Below are positions 35,501-45,163 of a DNA stretch of 64,000 nt, in pieces. Below the pieces are notes generated by a model. It saw only the letters and a list, made by a program, of their open reading frames with translations. It did not search any database and was not told the DNA's origin. The translations under genes were made by a program, and so were the position numbers. This DNA comes from an uncultured Lentisphaerota bacterium. GTDB lineage: Bacteria > Verrucomicrobiota > Kiritimatiellia > CAIQIC01. The stretch is from the NCBI GenBank assembly GCA_903889245.1, contig CAISWQ010000024.1, forward strand, positions 39,620-103,619. Reading direction: 5' to 3'. Positions within the stretch are counted from its first letter, which is position 1. The number at the start of each line of letters is the position of its first letter.

Positions 35501-38500
35501 GATCTTTACACCAACACCCTGACCCTCGCAGCAGCAGACCATCCGGACTTCTACGTGCTCATTGGCGACGACTTCAGCGTCGACAGCATCCCCACCAACA
35601 CCATCAACCAGACGCTGGTCACCGAGCGCTACACGATCCAGCGGCCGTGGCTGGGGCTGGTCGGGAAATCCTCGCCGCTGTTCCTCGTCAACGGTAATCA
35701 TGAGCAGGCCTCGCTGGCCAATTTCCTCTCCACCAACCTCGTGGCGCCCGGCGTCACAACCGTCACCTACAGCAACATCGCCGTGTGGGCACAGACTGCG
35801 CGCAATCTCTATTATCCACAACCAGCAGTGGACAGTTTCTACGGCGGCCTGACCAACGACACCGTGACGGGCATCGGTCCGCTGCGCAGTTGCTACGCAT
35901 GGACGTGGGGTGATGCCTTATTCATCACGCTCGACCCCTACTGGTACTCGACCGCCCCCGTGGACAACCAGTATGGCCAGGATACACATCCGACCGCGAA
36001 CAAATGGGACATTACCCACGGCAATCCGCAATATCAGTGGCTCAAGACGACGCTGGAGCAGAGCACGGCCAAATATAAATTCGTTTTCGCCCACCATGTG
36101 ATGGGCACCGGTCGCGGCGGCACGGAAGATGCCACGTTCTACGAATGGGGCGGCCAGAACCTGAACGGCACGTGGGGCTTTACCACCAACCGGCCGTCCT
36201 GGGCGCTGCCCGTTCACCAACTGATGGCGTCCAACCACGTGACGATGTTCGTGCAGGGCCACGACCACATCTTTGCGCGCGAACAACTCGATGGCGTGAC
36301 CTATCTCACACTCCCGTTGCCGGCCGACAACTTCTACCAGCTCTACAATGCCGATGCCTTCACGAACGCGCTCTACAAGACCAACAGCTCCGGCTATGTG
36401 CGCTTCACCGTGGCGCCGGAAAACGTCCGGGTGGATTACGTACGTGCCTATATGCCCGCCGATGTCGGGGCCGGCAAGACCAACGGCATGGTGGATTATT
36501 CATTCACGCTCTCCCCGCTGCTGATCACCAACGTCACGGCCACGCCAGCGCTGCCCTTTGCGACCAATCCAGTGTGGGTGACCGCCGCCCTGACCGGAAC
36601 AAATCTGGCGCAGGCCACGCTGGTCTACATCGCGAACAACACCACTAACAGCGTCAGCATGGCCGACGATGGCGCGCACCAGGATGGCAGCGCGGGTGAT
36701 GCGCTTTTCGGCGCACAGATTCCCGCCTTCGCCGCCGGGACCGTGGTGCAATATTACGTCGCCGTTCAGGACACCATCGGCGACACCATCCGTTCGCCGG
36801 CCAACGCCCCAGCAGGGCTCTACTCCTACACAGTGCAGGCCAACCTCGGGCTCACCATCGCCAACGTGTCCACGACTCCGGGCACGCCGCTGGCCGGCAG
36901 TCCGATCTGGGTCACCGCGCGCGTCACCGATAGCGCCAGCATCACGAACGTGCTGCTGAACTACAACGCCGGCGGCGCCTCGTACGTGACCAACGCGGTC
37001 TTCACGGAAACGATGGCCACCAACAGCGTCAAGCCTTGGACCGGGACCGGTTGCCAGAATGCATGGACCGTGACCTACACCGGTGGCAATCCCTTCGAAC
37101 AAAACGCCAATGCGAACTATGGCAGCGGCAACACCAACGGCCTGTCCTTCAAGGGCGGCACGACGAACCTCACCGACAGCATGGTGACGACGACCAGCGG
37201 CATCGATGCGCGCGGCACGAGCGGTAACATCTCGTTCTACGTCCAGGCCAGCGTGATCACCAACACGGCGGCGTGGACCATGCAGTTCAATCCGGGGAGC
37301 GGTTTCACCACGCGGTTGAGCGAGACCAATGCCGCCAACCACAGCTACAGGGCCTACAGCTATGACCTGCTGCCCGGCGATCTGGTCAGCAATCTGTTGC
37401 TGCGCTTCCAGTTCAGTTCCGGTACCAGCAGCAACCGCCTGTTCCTCGACCAGCTCACGCTGAACCTCGTCACGGGCAGCAGCGGCTGGACGAATGTCGT
37501 GATGTATGATGACGGCGCGCATGGCGATGGCTCCGCGGGAGATGGAATTTTCGGCGCACAAATTCCCACGCAGTCGGTCGGCACGGTGGTGAGTTATTAC
37601 ATCAGTGCCAGCGACAACGCGGGTGCTTCCACCAATTATCCGACGGTCGGCGCCGGTGGTGCGCTTTCCTTCACGGTGACCAATGCACCGAGTTTCACCT
37701 ATGACGTCATGCTGGGACGCCCGACGGATAACTCGATCGCCATAAGCGTCCTGTCCACCACCAATCTGCAGGTGTATTGCCAATACGGAACGCTGTCGGG
37801 CAGCTACACAGGCCAGACGGCGGTCACGAACTTCGGCGCGAACACACCGGGCACCCTCACGCTCGCAGCGCTGGCGGCCGATACACAGTATTACTACCGC
37901 CTGCAATATGCGGTGACGGGAGCGACCAACTTCACCGCCGGCACAGAACACACCTTCCACACGCAGCGTGCCCGTGGCAGCACGTTCGTGTTCGATATCG
38001 AAGCCGATCCGCATTACAACGATACCGCTGGCGGCTGGATCCCCGCCGTCTGGCAGCAGACGCTCACCAACATCATGGCCGATCGGCCGGATTTCTATCT
38101 GGATCTCGGCGACACCTTCATGGGCGAGAAGCGCTTCATCACCTATCATGACACCAACGCGATGACGCAGGCAGGCATCCTCGATGCCGCCCTCGCCTGC
38201 CGCAACCAGTTCTTCAACATCCCCGGTCATTCCGTGCCGTTGTTCCTGGTGAACGGCAACCACGACCCGGAGCTGGGCTGGTGGCTGACCAACAGCGTCC
38301 CGCACGACAATTCGGCCGTCTGGGGAGCCATGGCACGCGACCTGTATTATCCCTGCCCCATCCCCGGCAGCTTCTATTCGGGCGCGACCAACGTGGATTA
38401 CTACCAGCAGACCGCGCGCGATGCCTACTATGCCTTTGAATGGGGCAACGCGCTGTTCGTGGTGCTCGATCCCTACTGGTACAGCAACCAAGCCACCACC

Positions 38501-41500
38501 AAGTCGCGCGACCCGTGGTCCTGGACGCTTGGAACCAACCAGTATTATTGGCTCAAGTCCACGCTCGAAAAGAGCACGACCACATTCAAGTTCGTCTTCG
38601 CACACCACCTCGTCGGAGGAAATTTCGGCAACGATGGTCGCGGCGGACTGGAGTTCGCGAAGTATTTCGAGTGGGGCGGCTACAACACGAACGACACGTG
38701 GGGCTTCACCACCAACCGGCCGGGCTGGCCGATGCCGATCCAAAATCTGCTGCTGGCCAACGGCGTGCAGGCGTTCTTCCACGGACACGACCACCTCTAC
38801 GTGAAGCAGGACTACTATGCCGGCGGTGTGACCAACGGCCAACCCGATCTCATCTATCAGGAGGTGCCGCAGCCGAGCCATTACCCCTATGATTCGATCG
38901 CATACGCCACCGGCACCAATGTGGATTACAACTACCAGAGCGGCGTCTTCTTCGGGAGTTCCGGCCATCTGCGTATCACGGTTTCGCCGACCAACGCCAT
39001 GGTAGAATATGTGCGCTCCTATCGGCCATCCGACGAAGGCTCGGGCAAGACCAACCGCATGGTCAGCTATGCCTACAGCCTCACGCCGTTCACGAACCTC
39101 ACCATCAGCGGCGTGACGGCAACGCCCACTCCTCCACTGCCGACCAATGCGGTCTGGGTGACGGCCACGCTGCCCAGTACCAATGTGACTCAAGTCGCAT
39201 TGACCTACATCGCCGGAGGCGTCACCAACACAACCATGATGCTGGATGATGGTGCCCACCACGATGGCACCGCTGCTGACGCCACATTCGGCGCGCAGAT
39301 TCCCGCGCTGCCGGGCGGTACGGTCGTGAACTACTTCATCACCGCACAGGACAACGCGGGTCGCAACGGCAGCTATCCCAGCGGAGCGCCGACCAACTGG
39401 CTCTCCTACACGGTGCTGGTCTCGAATCAGCCGCCGCAGATTGTGAGCGTCTCCACTTCGCCCACGATCCCGACGGCCGGCAATGCCACCTGGATCCGGG
39501 CCCGCCTCACCGACGATGTGAGCGTGGCCTCAGTGTTGCTCAACTACACGGGCGTCACGACCGTGACCAATATCGCCTTCCTGGAAACCATGGCGACCAA
39601 CACGGTCAAACCGTGGACCGGCAGCGGCTGCAACTTCGGCTGGACGGTGTCGTACACGGGCGGCAATCCGTTCGAACAGAACGCCAACGCCAACTACGGG
39701 GCTGGCAACACCAACGGTCTCTCCTTCAAGGGGGGCACCACGAACCTCACCGATAGCTACATCACCACAGCCAACGGGATCGACGCGCGCGGCAGCAGCG
39801 GCACGCTCTCTTTCTATGTTCAGGCCAACGTGGTGACGGGCTATCTCGGCTGGGCCATGCAGTTGAACTCGGGGACCGGCTTCAGCACGCGCGTCAGCGA
39901 GACCGCCAACAGCAACCACAACTACCGGGCCTACAGCTACACGCTCCAGGCCGGCGAACTGGTTAGTAATTTGATGGTTCGTTTCCAGTTCAGCTCCAGC
40001 AGCGTGAGCAACCGGACCTTCCTCGATCAAATCGCGCTCTCGTTGATGATGAGCAGTAACGTCACCACGAGCGTGGCGATGTTCGATGATGGCTTGCATG
40101 GCGATCTCGCCGCCGGCGATGGCTACTACGGGGCGCAGATACCGGCTCAAGCGGCGGGCGCCACCGTCAGCTACTATGTCACCGCCCTCGATGGCATGGG
40201 CAGCACCAACGCGAACCCCGGCGGCGCGCCGGGCACGCAATATTCCTTCGTCGTCACCAACGCCGTGACTCCGCCGGCGTTCACCCCGCAGTATGCCTAT
40301 GTCCCCGGTGGCAGTTTTATCATGGGCGATCATTTCGAGTATGTGGACCTGAAGCATTACACAGACGAAGTCCCCTTGCACCCCGTGTACATCTCACCGC
40401 TGTACATGGGCACGACCCTGGTGACCTGCCGTGAATATTGCGAATTTCTGAACGACGCGGTCACGCAAGGGCTGGTTGAGGTGCGGTCGGGCATGGTGTA
40501 CACGGCCGGCGGGACGAATGTGCTCTTCTACACGTATGACGCCTCGGTCAACAGCCGCATCCAGTACGCGGGCGGCACGTTCACCGTGCTTAACGGCCGC
40601 GATCTGCATCCGGCGACCAGCGTGCGCTGGTTCGGCGCGATCGCCTATTGCAACTGGCTAAGCGGCAAGAACGCCTATGATGCCGCCTATAACCTCGATA
40701 CCGGCGATGTGGATTTCTCGAAGAATGGCTTCCGGTTGCCGACGGAGGCGGAATGGGAATATGCGGCGCATGGCGGGCCGACGGATACGTATACGATGTT
40801 CCCGTGGGGCAACAACACCAACGCCGACGGATCGTTTGCGAACTGGCAGAACTCTGGCGATCCTTTTGAGTCCACCGACGCCTACCCCTGTACGACACCT
40901 GTGGGATTCTACGACGGTTCCCTGCGGGTAAGAACGTACTACAACTGGCCCGGCAGTCAGGAAACCTACCAGACCAGCGATGGCTCGAATCCACTCGGCC
41001 TTTACGATATGGGCGGCAATGTGTGGGAGTGGTGCAACGACTGGTACATGAACACCTATTACTCCTATTGCACGAACAACAACGTCGTGACCAATCCGCC
41101 TGGCCCCTCCTTGGCGCAAGCCGATTTGTTCCCCAGCAACAGCGCGCCCAACGCCGTGGCCTACCGCTGCCTGCGCGGCGGCACTTGGTGGAACGGCAAT
41201 GAGGTGAATGACTATGACTATGGTCATGCGCGCGTTTCCAACCGCGACCCGTCCTTCTACCTCGGCGGCGGACCGGCCGGTGACGCGAACTCGCAATGGA
41301 GCCAGACCGGTTTCCGCGTCATGCGTCCCGACAAAGCGGCCCAGACCGTGGGGCTCTTCCTCAACACCAGCAATGCCAGTCCCGGCTATGTTCTGATGTC
41401 ACCCATGCAGGGCACCAATACCTATCTCATCAACAATGCCGGTCAGATCGTCCACCAGTGGACCAGCCAGTACAACCCCGGCCGCGCTGATTACCTTTTG

Positions 41501-43222
41501 GAGAACGGGCATCTGCTCCGCGGCTGCGGCATTGCGCGCACCGTCATCTCCACCGGCGGTGGCGAGGGCGGCCGGCTCGAGGAGCGCGACTGGGCGGGCA
41601 ACCTGGTCTGGGCCTACGAGATGAACACCTCCAGCAACCTGACGCACCACGACTTCAAGATGCTACCCAACGGCAACGTCCTCATGCTCGCCGTCGAGGT
41701 CAAATCCTACGCCGAGTGCATCGCCGCCGGCTTCAAGTCCAACCTGCTGGACTCCGCCATCACCACCAACGGCGGCTTCATGCTGCCCGACTATGTGATC
41801 GAAGTGCAGCCCACCCGGCCCTTCGGCGGCAACATCGTCTGGGAATGGCACCCCTGGGATCATCTTGTCCAGGATGCGGATATCACCAAGAACAACTACG
41901 GCAACGTGAGCAACAACGTCCAACTCATTGATCCCAACGGCGGTTCGGTTGCTATCAAGATTCCGCAGTTCTGGAACCACATGAACTCGCTCGACTACAA
42001 CGCGGAGTTCGACCAGATCAGCTTGAGTGTCCGTGGCAACAGCGAACTCTGGGTCATTGATCATTCCACGACCACCGCACAGGCAGCCGGCCACACCGGC
42101 GGCAAATATGGCAAGGGTGGCGACCTGCTCTATCGCTGGGGCGACGCGCGGCAATACAAACTCGGCACCGTGGCCAACCGGTTCCTCTATCAACAGCATG
42201 ACGTCAGTTGGATTCCCAACAACTATCCCGGCGGTGGTCACATTCTGATTCACAACAACGGCATCGGCCGCAACTATACCTCCATCGATGAGATTGTTCC
42301 GCCGGTTGACGCCTACGGCAATTATACCCGCACCGCAGGCGCCGCCTTTGGGCCGACCAACCTGTACTGGACCTACACCAATAATCCGGCCACGAGCCTG
42401 TACTCTTCCGAAATCTCCGGCGCCCAGCGCCAGCCCAACGGCAACACGCTGATCTGCGCCGGCATCTTCGGCACGCTGTTTGAAGTCACTCCGTCCGGCG
42501 CAACCGTGTGGCGCTATATCAACCCGGAAGTTCACACGCCGCTGGCCCAAGGCGACGTCATTCCCATAGACCCGAATATGACCAACCAATGGTACAATTC
42601 CGTGTTCAAAGTACATCGTTATGCGACCAACTACCCCGGCCTCCTCGGAAAAGATCTCACCCCGCATGGCACCATCGAAACCTACACCGGTACGACCACG
42701 GATTCGCTCGGCCTCGGCCTGCCAGACATCTGGGTGCGCGCGCACTTCGGCAGTCTCTCCGGCATCACCACCAACAGCGATCACGACGCCGATGGCCTGA
42801 CGGATCGCACCGAATATCTACTCGGCATTGATCCCACTAAAGCCTCCAGCACCGGCGACGGCGTCCCTGATGGTTGGAAGGTCACCTACGGCCTCGACCC
42901 ATCCTCCCTCACTGCCACCGCGGCCAAAGGTGCCAACGCCCTCACCTATCAACAATCCTACTTTGCCGATCTAAATCCGACCAATGCCGCCTCGCAACTT
43001 CGCCTGATCGACATCGATGTGATTGGCACCAATATCTTCGTGACCTGGATGGGCGGTAACGCCGCCTGGCAGTGTTTGGAATATACCACCGACCTGACTG
43101 CACCCAACACATGGCAACCGCTTTTCACAAATACACCACCAACTTACAATACTAATACACTCCTGCACACTGGCGCCGGGGTGGGCAGTAATCGCTTCTA
43201 TCGGATCAAAGCGTGGCGCTAA
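32552..43222 (+). CDS. Giant multidomain secreted protein: ASST + 2x phosphatase + SUMF1-like + ASST (3556 aa)
   Basis: AAGGAGGAG precedes ATG 32552. Order by residue: signal peptide 1-20; ASST-like propeller type A to about 490; beta-domain about 494-590; repeat module 1 (KPWTGTGC, GGNPFEQ) about 590-853; purple-acid-phosphatase-type FN3 about 867-963; metallophosphatase 1 about 963-1320 (GDTH, GDDF, GNHE, GHDH); linker and module 2 about 1323-1710; FN3 plus metallophosphatase 2 about 1713-2180 (ADPH, GDTF, GNHD, GHDH); linker and module 3 about 2183-2570; SUMF1-like domain about 2583-2926, lacking the FGE cysteines (RGGTWWN); ASST-like type B about 2928-3380; two Ca-type DxDxDG-like repeats (SDHDADGLTD, STGDGVPDGW); a C-terminal beta domain. 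Downstream single genes carry the same domains. Confidence 0.88.
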   Translation: MKTLKTILCLAMLHGHSAWSYERLQGPTQVTYWDRTKTADGYTLFGALGTTYLIDMEGCVVKSWPLGINPKLLDNGHLLDATNGTINGFQALEELDWNGSNVWNYVESRTNYFPHHDFLRIYNKKLGTNTTLYLANKSISYAQCIATGCDPAASAYTNVTVDAIVEVDASGTVIWEWCFFDHGCQNFDAGKSNYVASISGAPGRINLNLPGRPLTNDWLHCTSLDYNTNLDQIVVSAEGGEFYVLDHGNTFTAGNPAASIAAAASTNGDFIYRFGDPARYGAGTTPSIGLNWTTSGTGQKQIGGVGQVAWIPTGLPGAGHFLVFNNGQDLFETTPQSYIFEVNGYINSSSNDTGAYVSPVSAGYFTWPAPGHDTDHRAKSISRQATPIFYSMANQAFFSHLGGGVQRLANSNLLVCSAAEGHIFEATAAGEVVWEFINPVTTNGVISYKRDDWPLANPVYRATRFSASAPALSGRTLTGAATIAGGTPTYISAPSISGVTQMPLLPSATNTVAISATITNNQNVASAALAYVVGASTTTVAMTHVGSLYSATIPANTAGTLVRYFISAADDFGNAITNTTQSYTVQASAGAPTISNLTVTAGSGSAAWLTARVGAAAGVGSVVLAYSTGGSSVTTNTVFSETMATNAIKPWTGTGCDNMWTVTYSGGNPFEQRAGSNYGAGNTNGMQFKQGTTSLTNSMVTTANGIGATGTAAYAEFYMGTAGLTVTNTGWTFQLNAGTGFVTRLSELSGTNHNFQLYHYDLQAGELASNLTMRFQFAGVSTNDKINLDLISVKTITGGTVWSNLTLLDDGLHNDGAAGDGVYGVQLPTQSAGASMSYYLVATDTGGLSSTNPVSGPAAPLAYTAINAPNLLLGRPTASGITVNALADTNLTMYISYGTASGTYTGQTSVTNLVANQPLEMTLTGLQSNTRYFYRLNYQLSGESAYHQSPECAFYTQRAPGSTFTFCMHGDTHPERAGLMFNADLYTNTLTLAAADHPDFYVLIGDDFSVDSIPTNTINQTLVTERYTIQRPWLGLVGKSSPLFLVNGNHEQASLANFLSTNLVAPGVTTVTYSNIAVWAQTARNLYYPQPAVDSFYGGLTNDTVTGIGPLRSCYAWTWGDALFITLDPYWYSTAPVDNQYGQDTHPTANKWDITHGNPQYQWLKTTLEQSTAKYKFVFAHHVMGTGRGGTEDATFYEWGGQNLNGTWGFTTNRPSWALPVHQLMASNHVTMFVQGHDHIFAREQLDGVTYLTLPLPADNFYQLYNADAFTNALYKTNSSGYVRFTVAPENVRVDYVRAYMPADVGAGKTNGMVDYSFTLSPLLITNVTATPALPFATNPVWVTAALTGTNLAQATLVYIANNTTNSVSMADDGAHQDGSAGDALFGAQIPAFAAGTVVQYYVAVQDTIGDTIRSPANAPAGLYSYTVQANLGLTIANVSTTPGTPLAGSPIWVTARVTDSASITNVLLNYNAGGASYVTNAVFTETMATNSVKPWTGTGCQNAWTVTYTGGNPFEQNANANYGSGNTNGLSFKGGTTNLTDSMVTTTSGIDARGTSGNISFYVQASVITNTAAWTMQFNPGSGFTTRLSETNAANHSYRAYSYDLLPGDLVSNLLLRFQFSSGTSSNRLFLDQLTLNLVTGSSGWTNVVMYDDGAHGDGSAGDGIFGAQIPTQSVGTVVSYYISASDNAGASTNYPTVGAGGALSFTVTNAPSFTYDVMLGRPTDNSIAISVLSTTNLQVYCQYGTLSGSYTGQTAVTNFGANTPGTLTLAALAADTQYYYRLQYAVTGATNFTAGTEHTFHTQRARGSTFVFDIEADPHYNDTAGGWIPAVWQQTLTNIMADRPDFYLDLGDTFMGEKRFITYHDTNAMTQAGILDAALACRNQFFNIPGHSVPLFLVNGNHDPELGWWLTNSVPHDNSAVWGAMARDLYYPCPIPGSFYSGATNVDYYQQTARDAYYAFEWGNALFVVLDPYWYSNQATTKSRDPWSWTLGTNQYYWLKSTLEKSTTTFKFVFAHHLVGGNFGNDGRGGLEFAKYFEWGGYNTNDTWGFTTNRPGWPMPIQNLLLANGVQAFFHGHDHLYVKQDYYAGGVTNGQPDLIYQEVPQPSHYPYDSIAYATGTNVDYNYQSGVFFGSSGHLRITVSPTNAMVEYVRSYRPSDEGSGKTNRMVSYAYSLTPFTNLTISGVTATPTPPLPTNAVWVTATLPSTNVTQVALTYIAGGVTNTTMMLDDGAHHDGTAADATFGAQIPALPGGTVVNYFITAQDNAGRNGSYPSGAPTNWLSYTVLVSNQPPQIVSVSTSPTIPTAGNATWIRARLTDDVSVASVLLNYTGVTTVTNIAFLETMATNTVKPWTGSGCNFGWTVSYTGGNPFEQNANANYGAGNTNGLSFKGGTTNLTDSYITTANGIDARGSSGTLSFYVQANVVTGYLGWAMQLNSGTGFSTRVSETANSNHNYRAYSYTLQAGELVSNLMVRFQFSSSSVSNRTFLDQIALSLMMSSNVTTSVAMFDDGLHGDLAAGDGYYGAQIPAQAAGATVSYYVTALDGMGSTNANPGGAPGTQYSFVVTNAVTPPAFTPQYAYVPGGSFIMGDHFEYVDLKHYTDEVPLHPVYISPLYMGTTLVTCREYCEFLNDAVTQGLVEVRSGMVYTAGGTNVLFYTYDASVNSRIQYAGGTFTVLNGRDLHPATSVRWFGAIAYCNWLSGKNAYDAAYNLDTGDVDFSKNGFRLPTEAEWEYAAHGGPTDTYTMFPWGNNTNADGSFANWQNSGDPFESTDAYPCTTPVGFYDGSLRVRTYYNWPGSQETYQTSDGSNPLGLYDMGGNVWEWCNDWYMNTYYSYCTNNNVVTNPPGPSLAQADLFPSNSAPNAVAYRCLRGGTWWNGNEVNDYDYGHARVSNRDPSFYLGGGPAGDANSQWSQTGFRVMRPDKAAQTVGLFLNTSNASPGYVLMSPMQGTNTYLINNAGQIVHQWTSQYNPGRADYLLENGHLLRGCGIARTVISTGGGEGGRLEERDWAGNLVWAYEMNTSSNLTHHDFKMLPNGNVLMLAVEVKSYAECIAAGFKSNLLDSAITTNGGFMLPDYVIEVQPTRPFGGNIVWEWHPWDHLVQDADITKNNYGNVSNNVQLIDPNGGSVAIKIPQFWNHMNSLDYNAEFDQISLSVRGNSELWVIDHSTTTAQAAGHTGGKYGKGGDLLYRWGDARQYKLGTVANRFLYQQHDVSWIPNNYPGGGHILIHNNGIGRNYTSIDEIVPPVDAYGNYTRTAGAAFGPTNLYWTYTNNPATSLYSSEISGAQRQPNGNTLICAGIFGTLFEVTPSGATVWRYINPEVHTPLAQGDVIPIDPNMTNQWYNSVFKVHRYATNYPGLLGKDLTPHGTIETYTGTTTDSLGLGLPDIWVRAHFGSLSGITTNSDHDADGLTDRTEYLLGIDPTKASSTGDGVPDGWKVTYGLDPSSLTATAAKGANALTYQQSYFADLNPTNAASQLRLIDIDVIGTNIFVTWMGGNAAWQCLEYTTDLTAPNTWQPLFTNTPPTYNTNTLLHTGAGVGSNRFYRIKAWR
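32815..32830. repeat. Single palindrome copy inside the giant gene
   Basis: TTTCCAAGCCTTGGAA centred at 32823 encodes FQALE within NGFQALEELDWNG. The two paralogues read GFKKVSWDG and GFKEVDWDG, three residues shorter. A CCAATGTCTGG 32 bp further (centre 32855) is the exact complement of a copy at 28733 but may be chance. Confidence 0.8.
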
Positions 43223-43348
43223 ACAGGGAATGACACACATGCAATCGCCATTCATCAAAACGATTTATTCGCTCCCGCCGACACTGGCGGGCGAAAATAA
43301 CTTCATAGGCAAAACGTCAACTCCACAGGTGCAATGCGAGGTGCAATT

Positions 43349-44185
43349 ATGCAAATACATAGGATGACAGCAGGACTGCTTTTGGCAGTCACGGTCGTAT
43401 ATGGCCAATCGAACGTAGTCTATGGGCCTAATGTCATTGGTGTCATCAAGGTTGATCTACCTGCCAATCAGATGCAGATCATCGCTCCATCCTTGAATCC
43501 ACTGAACAGTGGATCCAACAATCCAACCATGACGCTGGACCAAGTATTGGGAACCAATCAGTTGACAGCCTTCTATGATCCCCTGAATGCCGACAACGTT
43601 TTCCTATGGAATGGAACGGACTATCTCTCGGCTTGGTTGGCGGATGATGGCTGGGACGATCCCGGAGGGGTTGATTGGAAATGGGTATACTACGATCCAT
43701 CGTCCGGCATGCCTGTACCCTGTGCCGATAATCCAGCCTATGACATCAAAGTCGGTCAGGGCTTATGGCTGTTGCACCGCAACACAGCGACGACCATCTA
43801 CCTGTCGGGCGAGATTCCTCAAGCCGCGGTCATCACCAATAAGCTGGCGGCCGGCATGACTATGGCCGCCAATCCGTATCCCGTGACCCGGACCTTGGAC
43901 CAATTGATTGGCCCCAGCATCACCGGCACCACCGCCTACTACGACCCCTTGAACGCCGATAATGTTTTTTTGTGGACCGGCTCTGGTTATCTCTCGGCGT
44001 GGCTGGCCGACGATGGCTGGGGCGACCCAGGCGGCTTGGACTGGAAGTGGCTCTATTATGATCCCGTTTCCGGGGCACCCGCGCTCTGCGCCACCAATAG
44101 CCTTTTCAACCTTAAGCCGGGCCAAGGCCTGTGGTACAAAGCCCGCGGCAGCACGTTCAACTGGCCCATTGCGCGTCCCTATTGA
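43349..44185 (+). CDS. Secreted protein with two tandem repeats
   Basis: A 278-residue protein with a signal peptide (MQIHRMTAGLLLAVTVVYGQ). Two copies of an about 80-residue unit follow, each with YDPLNADNVFLW, YLSAWLADDGWDDPGG-type, DWKW and YYDP segments and ending in GQGLW. The two units are more than half identical by eye. I do not recognise the family; the aromatic and acidic repeats suggest a surface ligand-binding protein. The ATG at 43349 fits the signal peptide better than the one at 43334. It lies between the giant protein and the PEP-CTERM gene. Confidence 0.7.
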   Translation: MQIHRMTAGLLLAVTVVYGQSNVVYGPNVIGVIKVDLPANQMQIIAPSLNPLNSGSNNPTMTLDQVLGTNQLTAFYDPLNADNVFLWNGTDYLSAWLADDGWDDPGGVDWKWVYYDPSSGMPVPCADNPAYDIKVGQGLWLLHRNTATTIYLSGEIPQAAVITNKLAAGMTMAANPYPVTRTLDQLIGPSITGTTAYYDPLNADNVFLWTGSGYLSAWLADDGWGDPGGLDWKWLYYDPVSGAPALCATNSLFNLKPGQGLWYKARGSTFNWPIARPY

Positions 44186-44208
44186 GAAACGTTCACAAGG
44201 ATAGAACT

Positions 44209-44829
44209 ATGAAAACAAAATGCCTCGCAGTGTTGGCCGGACAACTCTTGGTGCTGTCTGCTGTTGCCAACGAAATAGATTGGGGTACCGGGGCCAATCG
44301 CATCTACGACTTTGATGGCGTCACGGCGTTGTCCACCAATGTCGGCATCAAAACCTCCAACACTGCCTGTCTGGTGCAGTTGGTCTATGCCGGAATCAAT
44401 GGTTTGGCCGATACAGCCAACCTGACCAGCACGGGTTCCATGAGCGACGACGTGGTCGTAGCTTGGACTTATATTGGCGCCAGTCAACCAGCGTCCCAGG
44501 CCACGGCGGCTGGGCGCTTCACACGGTTCAACCCCCTCGGCTACAACAACAGCAGCTATCCCAACGATTCAAAATTTTTTATTCGCGCCTGGGATCTGCC
44601 GTCGCCTGACTTCCCCTCTGGGGCTGTACCTGCGGGCGCTTATTATGGGAACAGCCAGATGTTTATCGTGAGCAACAATGTAACCGCAGGCCCTGACGAT
44701 CAGTTCACCATGACGACGAGTTTCAGCACCACGCTACTACCCATCCCCGAACCCGCTGCTGCGCTGGCCATTCTAACAGGCGTGGGTCTTTTGATCATCC
44801 GTCACCGTTACAAAATGCATTATCGTTGA
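44209..44829 (+). CDS. PEP-CTERM sorted protein
   Basis: A 206-residue protein with a signal peptide (MKTKCLAVLAGQLLVLSAVA). It ends in a sorting signal: IPEP, a hydrophobic helix AAALAILTGVGLLII, then RHRYK. PEP-CTERM proteins are processed by an exosortase in bacteria making exopolysaccharide. No exosortase is in this window, so it must be encoded elsewhere. The body is beta-rich and small, without a known domain. It starts 23 nt after the tandem-repeat gene. Confidence 0.85.
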   Translation: MKTKCLAVLAGQLLVLSAVANEIDWGTGANRIYDFDGVTALSTNVGIKTSNTACLVQLVYAGINGLADTANLTSTGSMSDDVVVAWTYIGASQPASQATAAGRFTRFNPLGYNNSSYPNDSKFFIRAWDLPSPDFPSGAVPAGAYYGNSQMFIVSNNVTAGPDDQFTMTTSFSTTLLPIPEPAAALAILTGVGLLIIRHRYKMHYR

Positions 44830-44849
44830 TTTTGCGCAAGTAGGTTTCC

Positions 44850-45161
44850 TTGCCCGTGCACGGTGCCGGCGATCTGGATGGCGATCACAAAGCGGATGTC
44901 TTCTGGCAGAACACCGCCGGTCAAGTGAGCATCTGGTATCACAATCCCGATGGCAGCATCCGGGGCTCGCTGGCGTTCAGCACCGGCGAATGGGCCCTGG
45001 GCGGCGTCACCGATGTCGATGCCGACGGCGTCTGTGATTTGATCTGGCAGACTCCCGATACGCGCACCGGCGGCTGGTTCATGCAGACTAATGGTGTGGC
45101 CCGCGACGCACGCTTCTGGTGGCCCACCGGCGGCTGGAAACTCAAAGCCGCCGGCCGCTAG
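44850..45161 (+). pseudogene. FG-GAP/VCBS repeat fragment
   Basis: A 103-codon frame reading GAGDLDGDHKADVFWQ and VTDVDADGVCDLIWQ, two calcium-binding FG-GAP/VCBS blades of an integrin-type propeller. Complete proteins of this type have a signal peptide and several more blades; here there is no ATG or signal, only a TTG at 44850. So it appears to be the 3' end of a lost gene. Its stop is 2 nt before a palindrome array. Confidence 0.65.
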
Positions 45162-45163
45162 AC

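Noticed and set aside
37036..37046. CAAGCCTTGGAC as a palindrome copy
   Set aside because: Encodes the conserved KPWTGTG motif that the other two modules specify with different codons; no T/A flanks.
36500..39262. 920-codon open frame on the minus strand
   Set aside because: It lies opposite the giant protein, has no domain or signal, and is a product of GC-rich codon bias. The plus strand carries clear phosphatase motifs.
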